A stretch of 64,000 nt of DNA from Pleurocapsa sp. FMAR1 (GTDB taxonomy: Bacteria > Cyanobacteriota > Cyanobacteriia > Cyanobacteriales > Xenococcaceae), in NCBI RefSeq assembly GCF_963665995.1, contig NZ_OY762512.1, forward strand, positions 4,340,001-4,404,000. Reading direction: 5' to 3'. Of the stretch, positions 26,001 to 34,084 are shown one piece after another. Both the position numbers and the translations under genes were made by a program. The notes below the pieces were generated by a model. The model saw only the letters and a list, made by a program, of their open reading frames with translations. It was not told the DNA's origin and made no database searches. Positions within the stretch are counted from its first letter, which is position 1. Each line of letters begins with the position of its first letter.

Positions 26001-27250
26001 ATTTCTGCTGCCTGGTTTCCAGTCTCAGAAATCTGACCCCCAGTTAGGTTTTTTTCTCTTTGATTGCCTGGAAATCCTGAGACAAAAATAAAACTATCAG
26101 ATAGCGACGTTCTAAAATCTGGATTATTGATGTAGTCTGCAATAGTTGCAGTGGAGTAGCTTTCTTGGCTAGTAAACTTTACGATTGCTAAATCTACTCC
26201 TTGAGAAGTTTTGATAGTTGCCTTGGCGATGGAATATGACTGTCCATCGGACGTAACAACAGTATAATCATCTTTATTAGTCACTACATGACCTGCGGTG
26301 ACAACATAGTAAGTATCTCCCTCATGGGCAACAATTACCCCCGAACCATTACCGTTATTTTTGGAATTTATTTTTACGCTGATTTTCTCGGCAATACTAT
26401 CTATTTTCCCTACCATACCTTGATATTTAGTTGACTGATTAGGTTTGGTGGTTGCTAATGTGGTGGATAAATCATTCCGTGCGGTTAAACTGGCAATAGG
26501 AACAGCAAAACTATTTTCTCTTAATTTCTCTAGCATCTGTGCATCAGGATGAGAACCATCGGCATAGAGATAAGCACCATCGAGAATTGCAGCAGCACCT
26601 AACCCCAAAACGCCAATAACTTTTCCTTCGTCATTCAATAATGCACCACCACTCATACCTTGTTTAGTAGAGTTGGTAAAACCAATTTGATAACCACCCA
26701 CTAAAGGTTTTTGGCTAACCTGCCCAATCTTGCCTGAATTAAAAGTTAACTCATATTCACCATCAGCAAATCCAGAGGTAAATACTGCTTGATTGGGAGT
26801 AACTTGTTTGTTATCTTCCAAACTGGCGGGGGTATATTTTTCAGTTGCTTGAAATTGCAATAAGGTTAAGTCTTTTTGACCAGATCGATCGCTCTTAATA
26901 TTTTTTAGAATTGCGTCGTGTTTTTTACCATCAAAGGTTTGAATTTGATAAGAGCCATTATCATCACCAATGACATGAGCATTAGTCACAACAGTATAGA
27001 TGTTTCCTGATTGAGCAATTAAAACCCCTGAACCACTACTAGAATTAGCTTCATCAAGGTTGTCATTATATTTTCTAACCATAACTTTTACTGTAATCGC
27101 TGAGGCGGTTTGTTGAATTGATTCCTTTGATACCTTTTTAGCAACTACAGCAGACTGGTTATAATTAGTTGTTTGACTTTGTTTACAGGCAGTAGGGATG
27201 AGTAATAAGCTACTGCAAGTGATTAAGGCGATGCAAAATGATTTTTTCAT
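23069..27250 (-). CDS. Lipoprotein with two trypsin-like domains and a long TPR array, copy 1
   Basis: A 1393-residue exported protein. The signal peptide ends in the lipobox LIPTAC (Cys22). The first trypsin-like domain has His92 (VVTNAHVIGD), Asp127 and Ser200 (KQGMSGGALL); the second has His321 (VTAGHVV), Asp353 (GVDLAIVKF) and Ser441 (PGMSGGAVLD). From about residue 540 to the C-terminus it is built of TPR units (for example KLNPDFYAAWQQLAFKLSYY). Both triads look intact. It is likely a periplasmic protease or a scaffold with protease domains. A COP23 gene lies upstream on the same strand, and a second copy of the system is at 30738-33646. Confidence 0.85.
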   Translation of the reverse strand: MKKSFCIALITCSSLLLIPTACKQSQTTNYNQSAVVAKKVSKESIQQTASAITVKVMVRKYNDNLDEANSSSGSGVLIAQSGNIYTVVTNAHVIGDDNGSYQIQTFDGKKHDAILKNIKSDRSGQKDLTLLQFQATEKYTPASLEDNKQVTPNQAVFTSGFADGEYELTFNSGKIGQVSQKPLVGGYQIGFTNSTKQGMSGGALLNDEGKVIGVLGLGAAAILDGAYLYADGSHPDAQMLEKLRENSFAVPIASLTARNDLSTTLATTKPNQSTKYQGMVGKIDSIAEKISVKINSKNNGNGSGVIVAHEGDTYYVVTAGHVVTNKDDYTVVTSDGQSYSIAKATIKTSQGVDLAIVKFTSQESYSTATIADYINNPDFRTSLSDSFIFVSGFPGNQREKNLTGGQISETGNQAAEMTKDSFSLTNGNGLLYTNLSLPGMSGGAVLDSQGRLIGINTGAENEYVEEKPGQYAEVALGYSLGIPSKKLLNLAKLTDISSTALKEDNSIPLKLTDLEKKSIKEQLFNFKVPGKNATETDWLNYGNQLWRASEGEKAAKKAVAAFDRAIAINPQEYRAYYGKASALSSQQAIDALKQATKLNPDFYAAWQQLAFKLSYYGESSQALAAYNRAIQLEPKVFTNYVRRGEILQRLKRYQEAIASYNQSLELQPTSEAYENRGNINFGLENYQSAIADYNRAKKLNPEGKSHYINNIGIAYNQLKDYKSAVAILSRAIKQSDSSQDWITTSQLYDNRGDAYSELKNYQAALADYNQAIKLDTYTPDPETYLNRALIYYHLKNVQKGDRDLEKGIQILKQELTPNDEPKLRDLAKIFKDAGKPEAERKIQRLIPYIKASNPIAQGTKLVESKKYREAVKLYTKAIAIDPQLRVAYTARAACYYNLKEYQLALKDLNKAIEINPKYASAYAYRSSTYIKLKDDRQALSDSNQAISLNPKLALAYLTRGKAYYLLNQQQKAKNNWQKSAELYYEHHEPGTEQGASLEAKLKKLEQEAQQAQQENNLESYQATKAALKQFQLVYYTEQGGNLLYDSEIRLTGKQKAVEFFTKAIALNDKYVEAYLGRARAYKDLKNYPKAIADFNKASEINHNIWSYADLADLYIDLKDYKSALSTYTKAIAIYPDSDIRIRRAGIYLFQLKDYKSAIADYTKTSENRPESPDSHLGRGQAYFSLKNYKSAIADFTKAIQLFPEYTEAYWHRSIVYNTLQDYQSATKDLTKALDICNADKNNFCAKFPPSYVQLYLDRSVNYFSLEQYSQALVDLNKVISIEPKNVNAYLVRGSTYSSLEQYSQALVDLNKAISLEPKNADAYLVRAKVYYSLKDKQQAIENWKTVAKLHKQQGDLPIAIQDSQKDAQLYQQQGKVKDYQRVQQAIEVFKQFQ

Positions 27251-27457
27251 AATTTTTGGCTGATTGAGTAATGATCCCCCTAAATCCCCCTTAAAAAGGG
27301 GGACTTTTTGAGTTAGTTCCTCCCTTGGCAGAGGAGAGTTGCTGTGTTAATTTTTTGTTTGATTTACTTCCGAGCAATCGCCATTTACGCTCCAGTTACC
27401 ACCTTTTTAAGGGGGTATAGGGGGGATCGAACCTAGAACGAAGACTAAAAATAACTA

Positions 27458-27824
27458 ATGTCCAATCTCAATACCAGCGATTTTTACCTTCCCTATAACC
27501 CCCTGTTGGTAGCAAGAGCAAAAGAACTTCGACGTAACCCTACTCCTGGCCGAGAAAAAATTATGGCAGGAGTGTCTAAGGACATTTAAGTTTAGGGTGC
27601 TGCGACAACGACCAATCGACCATTTCATTGTTGACTTTTACTGCGCTGCTTTAAAATTGGTTATTGAGGTTGATGGCGATCGCCATTTTACAGAGAGAAA
27701 ACTCTACGATTCGGAAAGAACACAAGTTTTAGAAGGATACGGATTAAAAGTTATTAGGTTTACTAACGAGCAAGTAATCGATCCTTTTGAGTCAGTCTGT
27801 CAGCAGATTAAAGCGATCGCCTGA
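27458..27824 (+). pseudogene. DUF559-type PD-(D/E)XK nuclease, single-base frameshift
   Basis: ATG 27458 begins MSNLNTSDFYLPYNPLLVAR and reads ELRRNPTP; the rest (EKKLWQECLRTFKFRVLRQR, then HFIVDFYCAALKLVIEVDGD and YGLKVIRFTNEQV) is in the next frame. Removing one G from the CCTGGCCGAG run restores a protein of about 121 residues, the usual DUF559 length, with the nuclease residues in FIVDFY and LVIEVDG. It sits on the opposite strand between the COP23 gene and the protease gene, so it was probably inserted there. Confidence 0.7.
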
Positions 27825-27877
27825 CCCCCCTAACAAAGGAGACTAGTATCGACGAAAAACAGCTTTTTGATAAATAT

Positions 27878-28420
27878 CTATTTACTCTCTACAGGTGCAG
27901 TACGCAGAAAATTCTCAAAATCAACCTGATAATACAATTGCGGAACATTAGAACTGTGACGTACCGCTCCCACCTGACGACCATTAAGTACTTCCTGTAG
28001 TTGTGTTAGAACAGTGATCGGGTTATCGTCTGGTCTAAGGGTCATGAGCAACGTATCGCATTCTCCACCCGACTCGCGAGCGATGCAAATTACTGGCTGT
28101 TGGTTGATCCGACCATTGGTCAGAAAATTTATCCCGCCGTTATCGTAAGCTTCTTGAAATCTGGGGGAAACTTTTTGACACCTTGTTTGGGGAGAGAAAT
28201 TTTTAAAGGCATTTGTCTCCCATCGCACCACAGCTATTTTCCCTCTCGATGTCCAGGCAAAAGTGGTGGGTAGCTTTTGATTAGTTTGCTGATCGAAGCT
28301 TTGAGCGCAGACAAATTGAACTTGTTCTTGAGCTTTGGCTGACTCGCTGTTTAATCCTATTCCAGAGATAGCAATTCCAGTACTTACAGCTATTACAGAA
28401 AATAGTTTATTGTTCATCAT
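27878..28420 (-). CDS. COP23-domain exported protein
   Basis: A 180-residue protein with a signal peptide cut near AKA-QEQ. The mature part starts QFVCAQSFDQQTNQKLPTTF and contains GKIAVVRWETNAFKNFSP and RCQKVSPRFQEAYDNGGINF, the pattern of the circadian-oscillating COP23 family known from cyanobacteria. It lies between two trypsin-like protease genes on the same strand. A 15-residue remnant of a second copy overlaps the start of the paralogous TPR protease (33599-33646), suggesting the COP23 and protease genes once formed a translationally coupled pair. Confidence 0.8.
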   Translation of the reverse strand: MMNNKLFSVIAVSTGIAISGIGLNSESAKAQEQVQFVCAQSFDQQTNQKLPTTFAWTSRGKIAVVRWETNAFKNFSPQTRCQKVSPRFQEAYDNGGINFLTNGRINQQPVICIARESGGECDTLLMTLRPDDNPITVLTQLQEVLNGRQVGAVRHSSNVPQLYYQVDFENFLRTAPVESK

Positions 28421-28464
28421 TTTTCCTCTTGATTATATGTATGGTTAATGAAACTTGTTCGAGC

Positions 28465-29631
28465 TTACTGAGGCGAAAGCTTGAGAGTATAGTCTCCCGA
28501 TTCTCCTGGTTCAAAGGTGTGCGCCATAATTAAATAAGTGCCATCTTCGGGTAAAGTTGCACTTAATTGAGCGTTAAAGTTAGTGGGTGAAATATCATCG
28601 TTTTGCTCCAATAAGGTCGGTTTTTTGGGTTTACTCAGCGATATCAATCTTAAAGATGGATCGATTTGCTCACTATCCATTTCAATCGCCACTTTCTCCC
28701 CTGCTCGACCCTCAAAAGTGTAAAGATGAAAATAGCTGTTATTGGGCAGCACCTCATCACCTTCTTTGAGAGTGGCGGTTAATGTTTGAGCTTCGGCAGG
28801 CAAGGGTTTTACTTGTGCATTCTGCCTTGGTTGCGCTGGCTTTTGAGCAGACTCAGGTACATTTCCCTGCTCGATCGCCGTTAAAAATGGTTGGACTAAA
28901 TTAGTGGCAAGGGCAAAACTAATGCCGATTGACCCATCACTTTCACCAATCACCTCTCCCGTATTAGGATCGAATACTTCAGCAGTGGCGATCGCTGTAT
29001 TCACGCCGACCATCTCTCCTTGAGAATTCAGCAGTGGCCCTCCTGAATTACCGTGATTAATGGCTGCATCGTGTTGAATCATTCCTTTGTCTGGATAGAC
29101 AGCACTGACAATGCCACTGGTAAAAGTGTTTTGCAATCCTTGGGGACTACCAATTGCATAGACAGATTGTCCTACCTCTACCGAATTAACCATAGAAATA
29201 GTCGGTAAATTATCGCGATCGCGTATTTTAATTGCTGCTAAATCCAAATCGCGATCGGCAAAGCCAACCACATCAGCTATAGCTTTTTGTCCATCTGCTA
29301 AAATCACCCCAACAGTTGAAGATGCTTGTTTGAGTACGTGTGCGTTGGTTAGGACTAATCCAGAGGGATCGACAATCGATCCACTACCGCTAATCTGTCC
29401 GTCTTCGACATCATAAACAATCTCGACTACAGCAGGGTTCGCCTCTTTATAAACCTGAATTCTAGTTGCTTCTTCTGAGTTTTGAGTAACAAGAGAGTTA
29501 GAAAATTTACTCTTGTCTACCTGAGTGGATTGAGAATTATTTTTTTCTACTGCTGAACCCCAAACAGTTTTAATAACTCCCAGATTTATTGCAGTTAAAC
29601 ATATTACCAAAAGCAAATATCTATTTTTCAT
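28465..29631 (-). CDS. Trypsin-like (HhoA/Deg-type) protease with a C-terminal PPC domain
   Basis: I take ATG 29631, which opens directly into a signal peptide (MKNRYLLLVICLTAINLG); an upstream ATG at 29655 adds eight residues. The protease domain shows LVLTNAHVL (His), DRDLDLAAIKI (Asp) and INHGNSGGPLL (Ser). There is no PDZ domain. Instead residues about 285-396 form a bacterial pre-peptidase C-terminal domain (SYFHLYTFEGRAGEKVAIEM, ending TYLIMAHTFEPGESGDYTL), a beta-sandwich of secreted proteases. It is upstream of COP23 and the double-trypsin lipoprotein, so a periplasmic proteolysis operon is likely. Confidence 0.85.
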   Translation of the reverse strand: MKNRYLLLVICLTAINLGVIKTVWGSAVEKNNSQSTQVDKSKFSNSLVTQNSEEATRIQVYKEANPAVVEIVYDVEDGQISGSGSIVDPSGLVLTNAHVLKQASSTVGVILADGQKAIADVVGFADRDLDLAAIKIRDRDNLPTISMVNSVEVGQSVYAIGSPQGLQNTFTSGIVSAVYPDKGMIQHDAAINHGNSGGPLLNSQGEMVGVNTAIATAEVFDPNTGEVIGESDGSIGISFALATNLVQPFLTAIEQGNVPESAQKPAQPRQNAQVKPLPAEAQTLTATLKEGDEVLPNNSYFHLYTFEGRAGEKVAIEMDSEQIDPSLRLISLSKPKKPTLLEQNDDISPTNFNAQLSATLPEDGTYLIMAHTFEPGESGDYTLKLSPQ

Positions 29632-29655
29632 ATCATTAACTTCGGTATTTATCAA

Positions 29656-30147
29656 CAGGTCGTAATATTTATATTTTTCGAGCTAATAATATTTAAAATT
29701 CGTAAATACACAGTTCTTGTAACAATTATGCAGTGCTAAAATCTTATGGTTCGCTAAACATTAATTTGCTTAGACGATAAAATAATATCAAATTGAGCTT
29801 TAAAAAAGTAAATTTACTGAAATATTTAACTTTTCTTTTTAAATTAAAACTAAAGAATAGTTAGATAATCATAAAAAAAAGTTATTACAAGTTTCAATCC
29901 CTATAAAAGTAGAAACATTCAACTAAGCTTCAGTTATTTAAGGGAAAAAGATGGAAATAAGTAGAAAATCAATTGTCTTGGCGATTATGCTTTAATTATT
30001 TTTTACTTTGGTTCTAGTTATTTCTATTCAACTATTGTTGATCCTGAACTTAATTTTTCAGAACTTTATTAAATGAAAATAATTATTCCTGTTGTTATCA
30101 TTACGAGTCTGTTATCGTGGTTGGGCGATCGCAATTATTTTAACTTT
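29656..30147. other. AT-rich intergenic region with a CRISPR-repeat-like 26-mer
   Basis: I see no gene. Bases 29891-29916 form a 26-nt sequence bounded by GTTTC and GAAAC, with CAATCCCTATAAAAGTA inside. It resembles a single cyanobacterial CRISPR repeat, but no spacer array surrounds it. Related 26-mers in the direction of transcription are at 33861-33886 and 38115-38140. Confidence 0.35.
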
Positions 30148-30519
30148 TCAGACATTCTCTAACCCATAAAGAGTTTTTACCGAATCCCGGGAAAGAACGA
30201 TAATGGTAAAAACTCCTAATACAGTTAGAAGCGGAAAAATCAAACACTGAACGCAAGCAAAAGCAAAACTAAACCAATATCTTTTTCTTTTTATTAAAAA
30301 TCGTCCCGAAGCGATCGGACCAATGCAATTAATACCCATGCTCAATATGCTCAAGCTTAGTAATATTAAACTTAAAATATCATAATTAAAAATATCAGGA
30401 ATATAAGGAAAAAAAATAAATAGCGATGGCAATAAAAATGATAGACATAGACCTCCATATATATAGTTAAAAATTGATAATAACTTTAAATGTTCACGAT
30501 CGCGATTCATGTTGTTCAT
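30148..30519 (-). CDS. Small membrane protein, about four helices
   Basis: A 123-residue protein from ATG 30519. The soluble start NRDREHLKLLSIFNYIYGGL leads into hydrophobic segments at about 20-38, 48-70, 85-100 and 100-112. The pattern (H-L-K-x-L-x-I-F-x-Y-I-x-G-G-L) is common in small cyanobacterial membrane proteins of unknown function. No operon partner is evident. Confidence 0.6.
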   Translation of the reverse strand: MNNMNRDREHLKLLSIFNYIYGGLCLSFLLPSLFIFFPYIPDIFNYDILSLILLSLSILSMGINCIGPIASGRFLIKRKRYWFSFAFACVQCLIFPLLTVLGVFTIIVLSRDSVKTLYGLENV

Positions 30520-30598
30520 TTTTTTAAATTCTATATTTTATAAATATGACTAAAAGATAGTTTTTATGCTGAAGTTAATTGGCTACAAATTATAAATA

Positions 30599-30725
30599 TT
30601 AAAGTTCTTTTAACTCTTTTAATGCTTGTTGAACTTGTTGATATTCCTCTGTATTTCCCTGTTGCTGAAATAGTTATGCAGCTTTTTGTAAATTAGCTAT
30701 GGCAGCTTGATATTTTTCAAATAAA
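30599..30725 (-). pseudogene. C-terminal TPR remnant
   Basis: The minus strand reads FEKYQAAIANLQKAA, an in-frame TAA, then LFQQQGNTEEYQQVQQALKE to TAA 30599. This is the end of a third TPR protein, closely similar to the C-termini of the two TPR proteases beside it. No other part of that gene remains. Confidence 0.55.
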
Positions 30726-30737
30726 AAAAGGAGTGGC

Positions 30738-33602
30738 TTATTTCACCTCTTGTACTTGCTGTAATAACCCTTGTGTTCTTTGATAGCCTTCTGTATTGCC
30801 CTGTTGTTGATACAATTGTGCAGCTTTTTGTATATCGGCTATGGCAGATGGAGTGTCTCCTGATAATCCATCTGCAAACGCTCTATTGTAGTAAGCGTTT
30901 GCATAATTAGGATTGCGTTTGATAGCTTGGCTATAATCAGCGATCGCTGATTGGTAGTTTTTTAAATTATAGTAAGCAAGACCTCGATTGAAGTAAGCTT
31001 TTACAAAATTAGGATCGAGTTTAAGGGCTTGATTGTAATCAGCGATCGCCCTCTGATAATCTTTTAAACTAAGATAAACATTCCCTCGATTGCTGTAAGC
31101 GTTTGCATAATTAGGATCGAGTTTAATAGCTTGGTTGAAATCGGCGATCGCTACCTGATAATCTTTTAAATTATAGTAAGCAAGACCTCGATTGAAGTAA
31201 GCTTTTACAAAATTAGGATCGAGTTTAAGGGCTTGATTGTAATCAGCGATCGCCCTCTGATAATCTTTTAAACTAAGATAAACATTCCCTCGATTGCTGT
31301 AAGCTTCTACAAAATTAGGATCGAGTTTAAGGGCTTGATTATGATCAGCGATCGCCCTCTGATAATCTTTTAAATTAGAGTAAGCAAGACCTCGATTGCT
31401 GTAAGCTAGTGCAAGATTAGGATCGAGTTTAAGGGCTCGATCCTAATCAGCGATCGCCTTCTGATAATCTTTTAAACTAAGATAAACATTCCCTCGATTG
31501 TTGTAAGCTTCTGCATTATTAGGATCGAGTTTAATAGCCTGGCTATAATCGGCGATCGCCCTCTGATAATCTTTTAAATTAAGATAAACATTCCCTCGAT
31601 TGTTGTAAGCTTCTGCATTATTAGGATCGAGTTTAATAGCTTGGTTGAAATCGGCGATCGCCTCTCGGTAGCGTTTTAAGTCTATAAATACCCCACCTCG
31701 TTTGGTGTAAGATACAAAATCTTTAGGCGAAAGTTGAATAGCTTGGTCATAAGCATTTAAAGCTTGTGAGTATTGTTTTAAATATGAAAAAGAACGACCC
31801 AACCAAAGCCAAGCAGGATAAAAATCGGGAGCAAGTTTAGTTGCTTGCGCAAAAGCATCATTTGCTTGTCGGTCTTTCTTTTGATTGAAAAAAGCTAAAC
31901 CTTTGCCATAATAAGCGCGATAAGAATTAGGATTGAGTTGAACGGCTCGCTCAAACGCAGCAACAGCTCGATCGAATCGAAACCCTCGCCATAATTGATT
32001 GCCATAGTTGAGCCAATCTACCTCAGTGGTATTACTTGAAGGTGCTGGAAAATCAAATAATTGTTCTACGACCGAGGCAATTTCTGCCTCAGTTAGCTTA
32101 GAAGGTTGAGAACTATCTTGCTGCAACCACCCAGAATTAATCTTGGCTGAGTTGGCTAATCCTACCAGAGTATTAATTGGCACTCCCAAACTATAACCCA
32201 AAGAAATCTCTGCCACATCCCCTGTTTTGCCAACAACTATTTCGTCTTCTGCACCAGTATTAATCCCCACTACCCTACCTTGAGTATCCAAGACTGCTCC
32301 ACCACTCATGCCTGGAAATGATTGATTGGTATAGAGTAAGCCATAGCCATTGGTTAGGGAATAAGAGTCTTTTGCTGCAAAGTTTGCCAGGTTTTTTGGC
32401 TGGACTGCCCCAGCAGTCAATATACGCGGTGGTTGTACTTTTGTCTCTGCTTGTTTACCAGGAAATCCAGAAACGAAAACCCATTGCACGTCATTTATGT
32501 CATATTTTCCTAAAGTCGCCACTGAGTAAGTTTGCTGTGACTGAAACTGCACAACAGCTAAATCTATTCCCTCAAAAGTTTTGATAGTTGCCTTGGCAAC
32601 TGGATATGACTGTCCATCAGGAGTAACAATAGTGTAGTCATCTTGGTTTTCTACTACATGACCTGCGGTGACAACATAGTAAGTATCTCCATTATGAGCA
32701 ATAATTACCCCCGAACCATTGCCGTTATTTTTCGAGTCAATTCTGACAGTGATTTTCTCGGCAATGCTATCAATCTTGCCTGGTAAACCTGTATATTTCT
32801 TCGATGGTGCAATTTTGCTGCCTGCTCTATCTTGAGTTTCTTGCTTTTGCTTCGAGGCGATAGAAGAAGCAATCTGAGTAACTGGAACAGCAAAACTATT
32901 AGCTCGTAGTTGTTCTAACGTCTGTGCATCAGGACGAGAACCATCGGCATAAAGATAAGCATTATCGAGAATTGCAGCAGCACCCATACCCAAAATACCG
33001 ATGACTTCTCCTTCGTCATTAAGTAACGCACCACCACTCATGCCTTGTTTAGTGTAGTTAGTAAAACCGATTTGATAACCACCCATTAGGGGTTTTGGGG
33101 AAATCTGCTCAATTTTGCCTAATTTAAAAGTCAGTTGTTCGGAGGCATCAGTAAATCCAGAGGCAAATACTGATTGATTGGGAGTAACTAGTTGGGTATT
33201 TCCCAAAGTTGCCAGGGTATATTGTTCAGTCGCTGGGAATTGTAATAAGGCTAAATCATTCTGGTTATCAGACTGCTCATTTTTTTTCAGGGTTGCTTGA
33301 TGTATCTTGCCATCAACAGTTTTAATTTGATAGCGATCATTGCGACTAGTTACATGAGCGTTAGTAACAACGGTATAAGTTTGTCCTGACTTAGCTACCA
33401 AAATCCCCGAACCACTACTAGAACCTGCGGTAACTTTTACTGTAATCGCCGAGGCGGTTTGTCGAATTGATTCTGTCGATACTTTTTCAGCAGCTTGAGC
33501 AGATTGATTATGGCTAGTTGTTTGAATGTGGCTACAAGCAGTAGGAATCAGTAACAAGCTACCACTACAGATAATTAAGGTGATGTTTCTAGCTTTTTTC
33601 AT
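30738..33602 (-). pseudogene. Lipoprotein with two trypsin-like domains and TPRs, copy 2, interrupted by TAG
   Basis: ATG 33602 gives a signal peptide with lipobox (Cys23), a first trypsin domain with His83, Asp116 and Ser189, a second with VTAGHVV, GIDLAVVQF and PGMSGGAVLD, and then TPRs. The frame meets TAG at 31443 after 719 residues but stays open for another 234 codons of perfect TPR repeats (for example AIADYNQALKLDPNFVKAYF) to TAA 30738. The stop probably replaced a tyrosine codon in AIADY. The shortened protein keeps both protease domains and several TPRs, so it may still function. The end of a COP23 gene overlaps its start codon. Confidence 0.75.
30930..31690 (-). repeat. Homogenised 102-bp TPR-coding repeats with embedded HIP1 sites
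   Basis: TPR codons here are nearly identical at DNA level, in units of 102 bp with a 204-bp higher-order period (30966-31108 matches 31170-31312 almost exactly). Almost every unit carries GCGATCGC in its AIAD codons. The TPRs of copy 1 at 23-27 kb are far more diverged. Recent slippage or unequal recombination is the likely cause. Confidence 0.7.
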
Positions 33603-33646
33603 TTACTTTCTACTGATACAGTATGCAGAAAATTCTCAAAATCAAC
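33599..33646 (-). pseudogene. Last 15 codons of a second COP23 gene
   Basis: The minus strand reads VDFENFLHTVSVESK and stops at a TGA that overlaps the ATG of the copy-2 protease (ATGA). The intact COP23 protein at 27878 ends VDFENFLRTAPVESK. The rest of this copy is missing. The overlap implies translational coupling in the ancestral gene pair. Confidence 0.7.
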
Positions 33647-33860
33647 TTATAGTTTTTTTGTATTAAATTTAATCTCAATTACTAAATATTGATTTGGCTA
33701 CTTATCAAAATAATATCAAATTCGACTTAAAAAAATTAAATTTATCAAAAAATTAACCTTAATTATAATTTAGCTTACAGATACGGTAGTTCTGAATAAT
33801 TCATGAAAAAACTGTCTTTTTTTCTATTTATTTCCACCTTTTTCATTTCATTAATTAAAA

Positions 33861-33886
33861 TTTTCTACTTTTTCGGGGATTGATTT
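33861..33886 (+). promoter_or_regulatory. 26-nt motif shared upstream of exported-protein genes
   Basis: TTTTCTACTTTTTCGGGGAT and the next six bases align with a 26-mer at 38115-38140 upstream of the TPM gene and, on the minus strand, with 29916-29891 upstream of the trypsin-PPC gene. The orientation is the same relative to each gene. It may be a regulatory site or a solo CRISPR-repeat-like element. The rest of the gap 33647-33944 shows nothing else. Confidence 0.35.
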
Positions 33887-33944
33887 TCCATCGATTGAGT
33901 TTATAGGATTAAGTAATCAAATCTGAAAGCTGGGAGAGAAATTA

Positions 33945-34010
33945 ATGCGAAGCATGATAACTTTACTAATCTTTTTAAGTTTACTTCTGACCTCCTCCCT
34001 AAGCGTCTAA
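33945..34010 (+). CDS. Possible 21-residue hydrophobic peptide
   Basis: ATG 33945 follows GGGAGAG at a suitable distance and encodes MRSMITLLIFLSLLLTSSLS plus Val before TAA. It looks like a signal peptide with nothing attached, so it is either a tiny membrane peptide or the leader of a lost exported protein. Confidence 0.3.
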   Translation: MRSMITLLIFLSLLLTSSLSV

Positions 34011-34084
34011 GTAAAAACGATAATAGCTGACCTTTTGTAAAGAAAGCTTTTGACTAAAAAGTAATTCCGTTAGGAGAAATAACA

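Noticed and set aside
29891-29916. CRISPR array
   Set aside because: Only single repeat-like 26-mers occur; no two copies are spaced as repeat-spacer units, and no cas genes are present.
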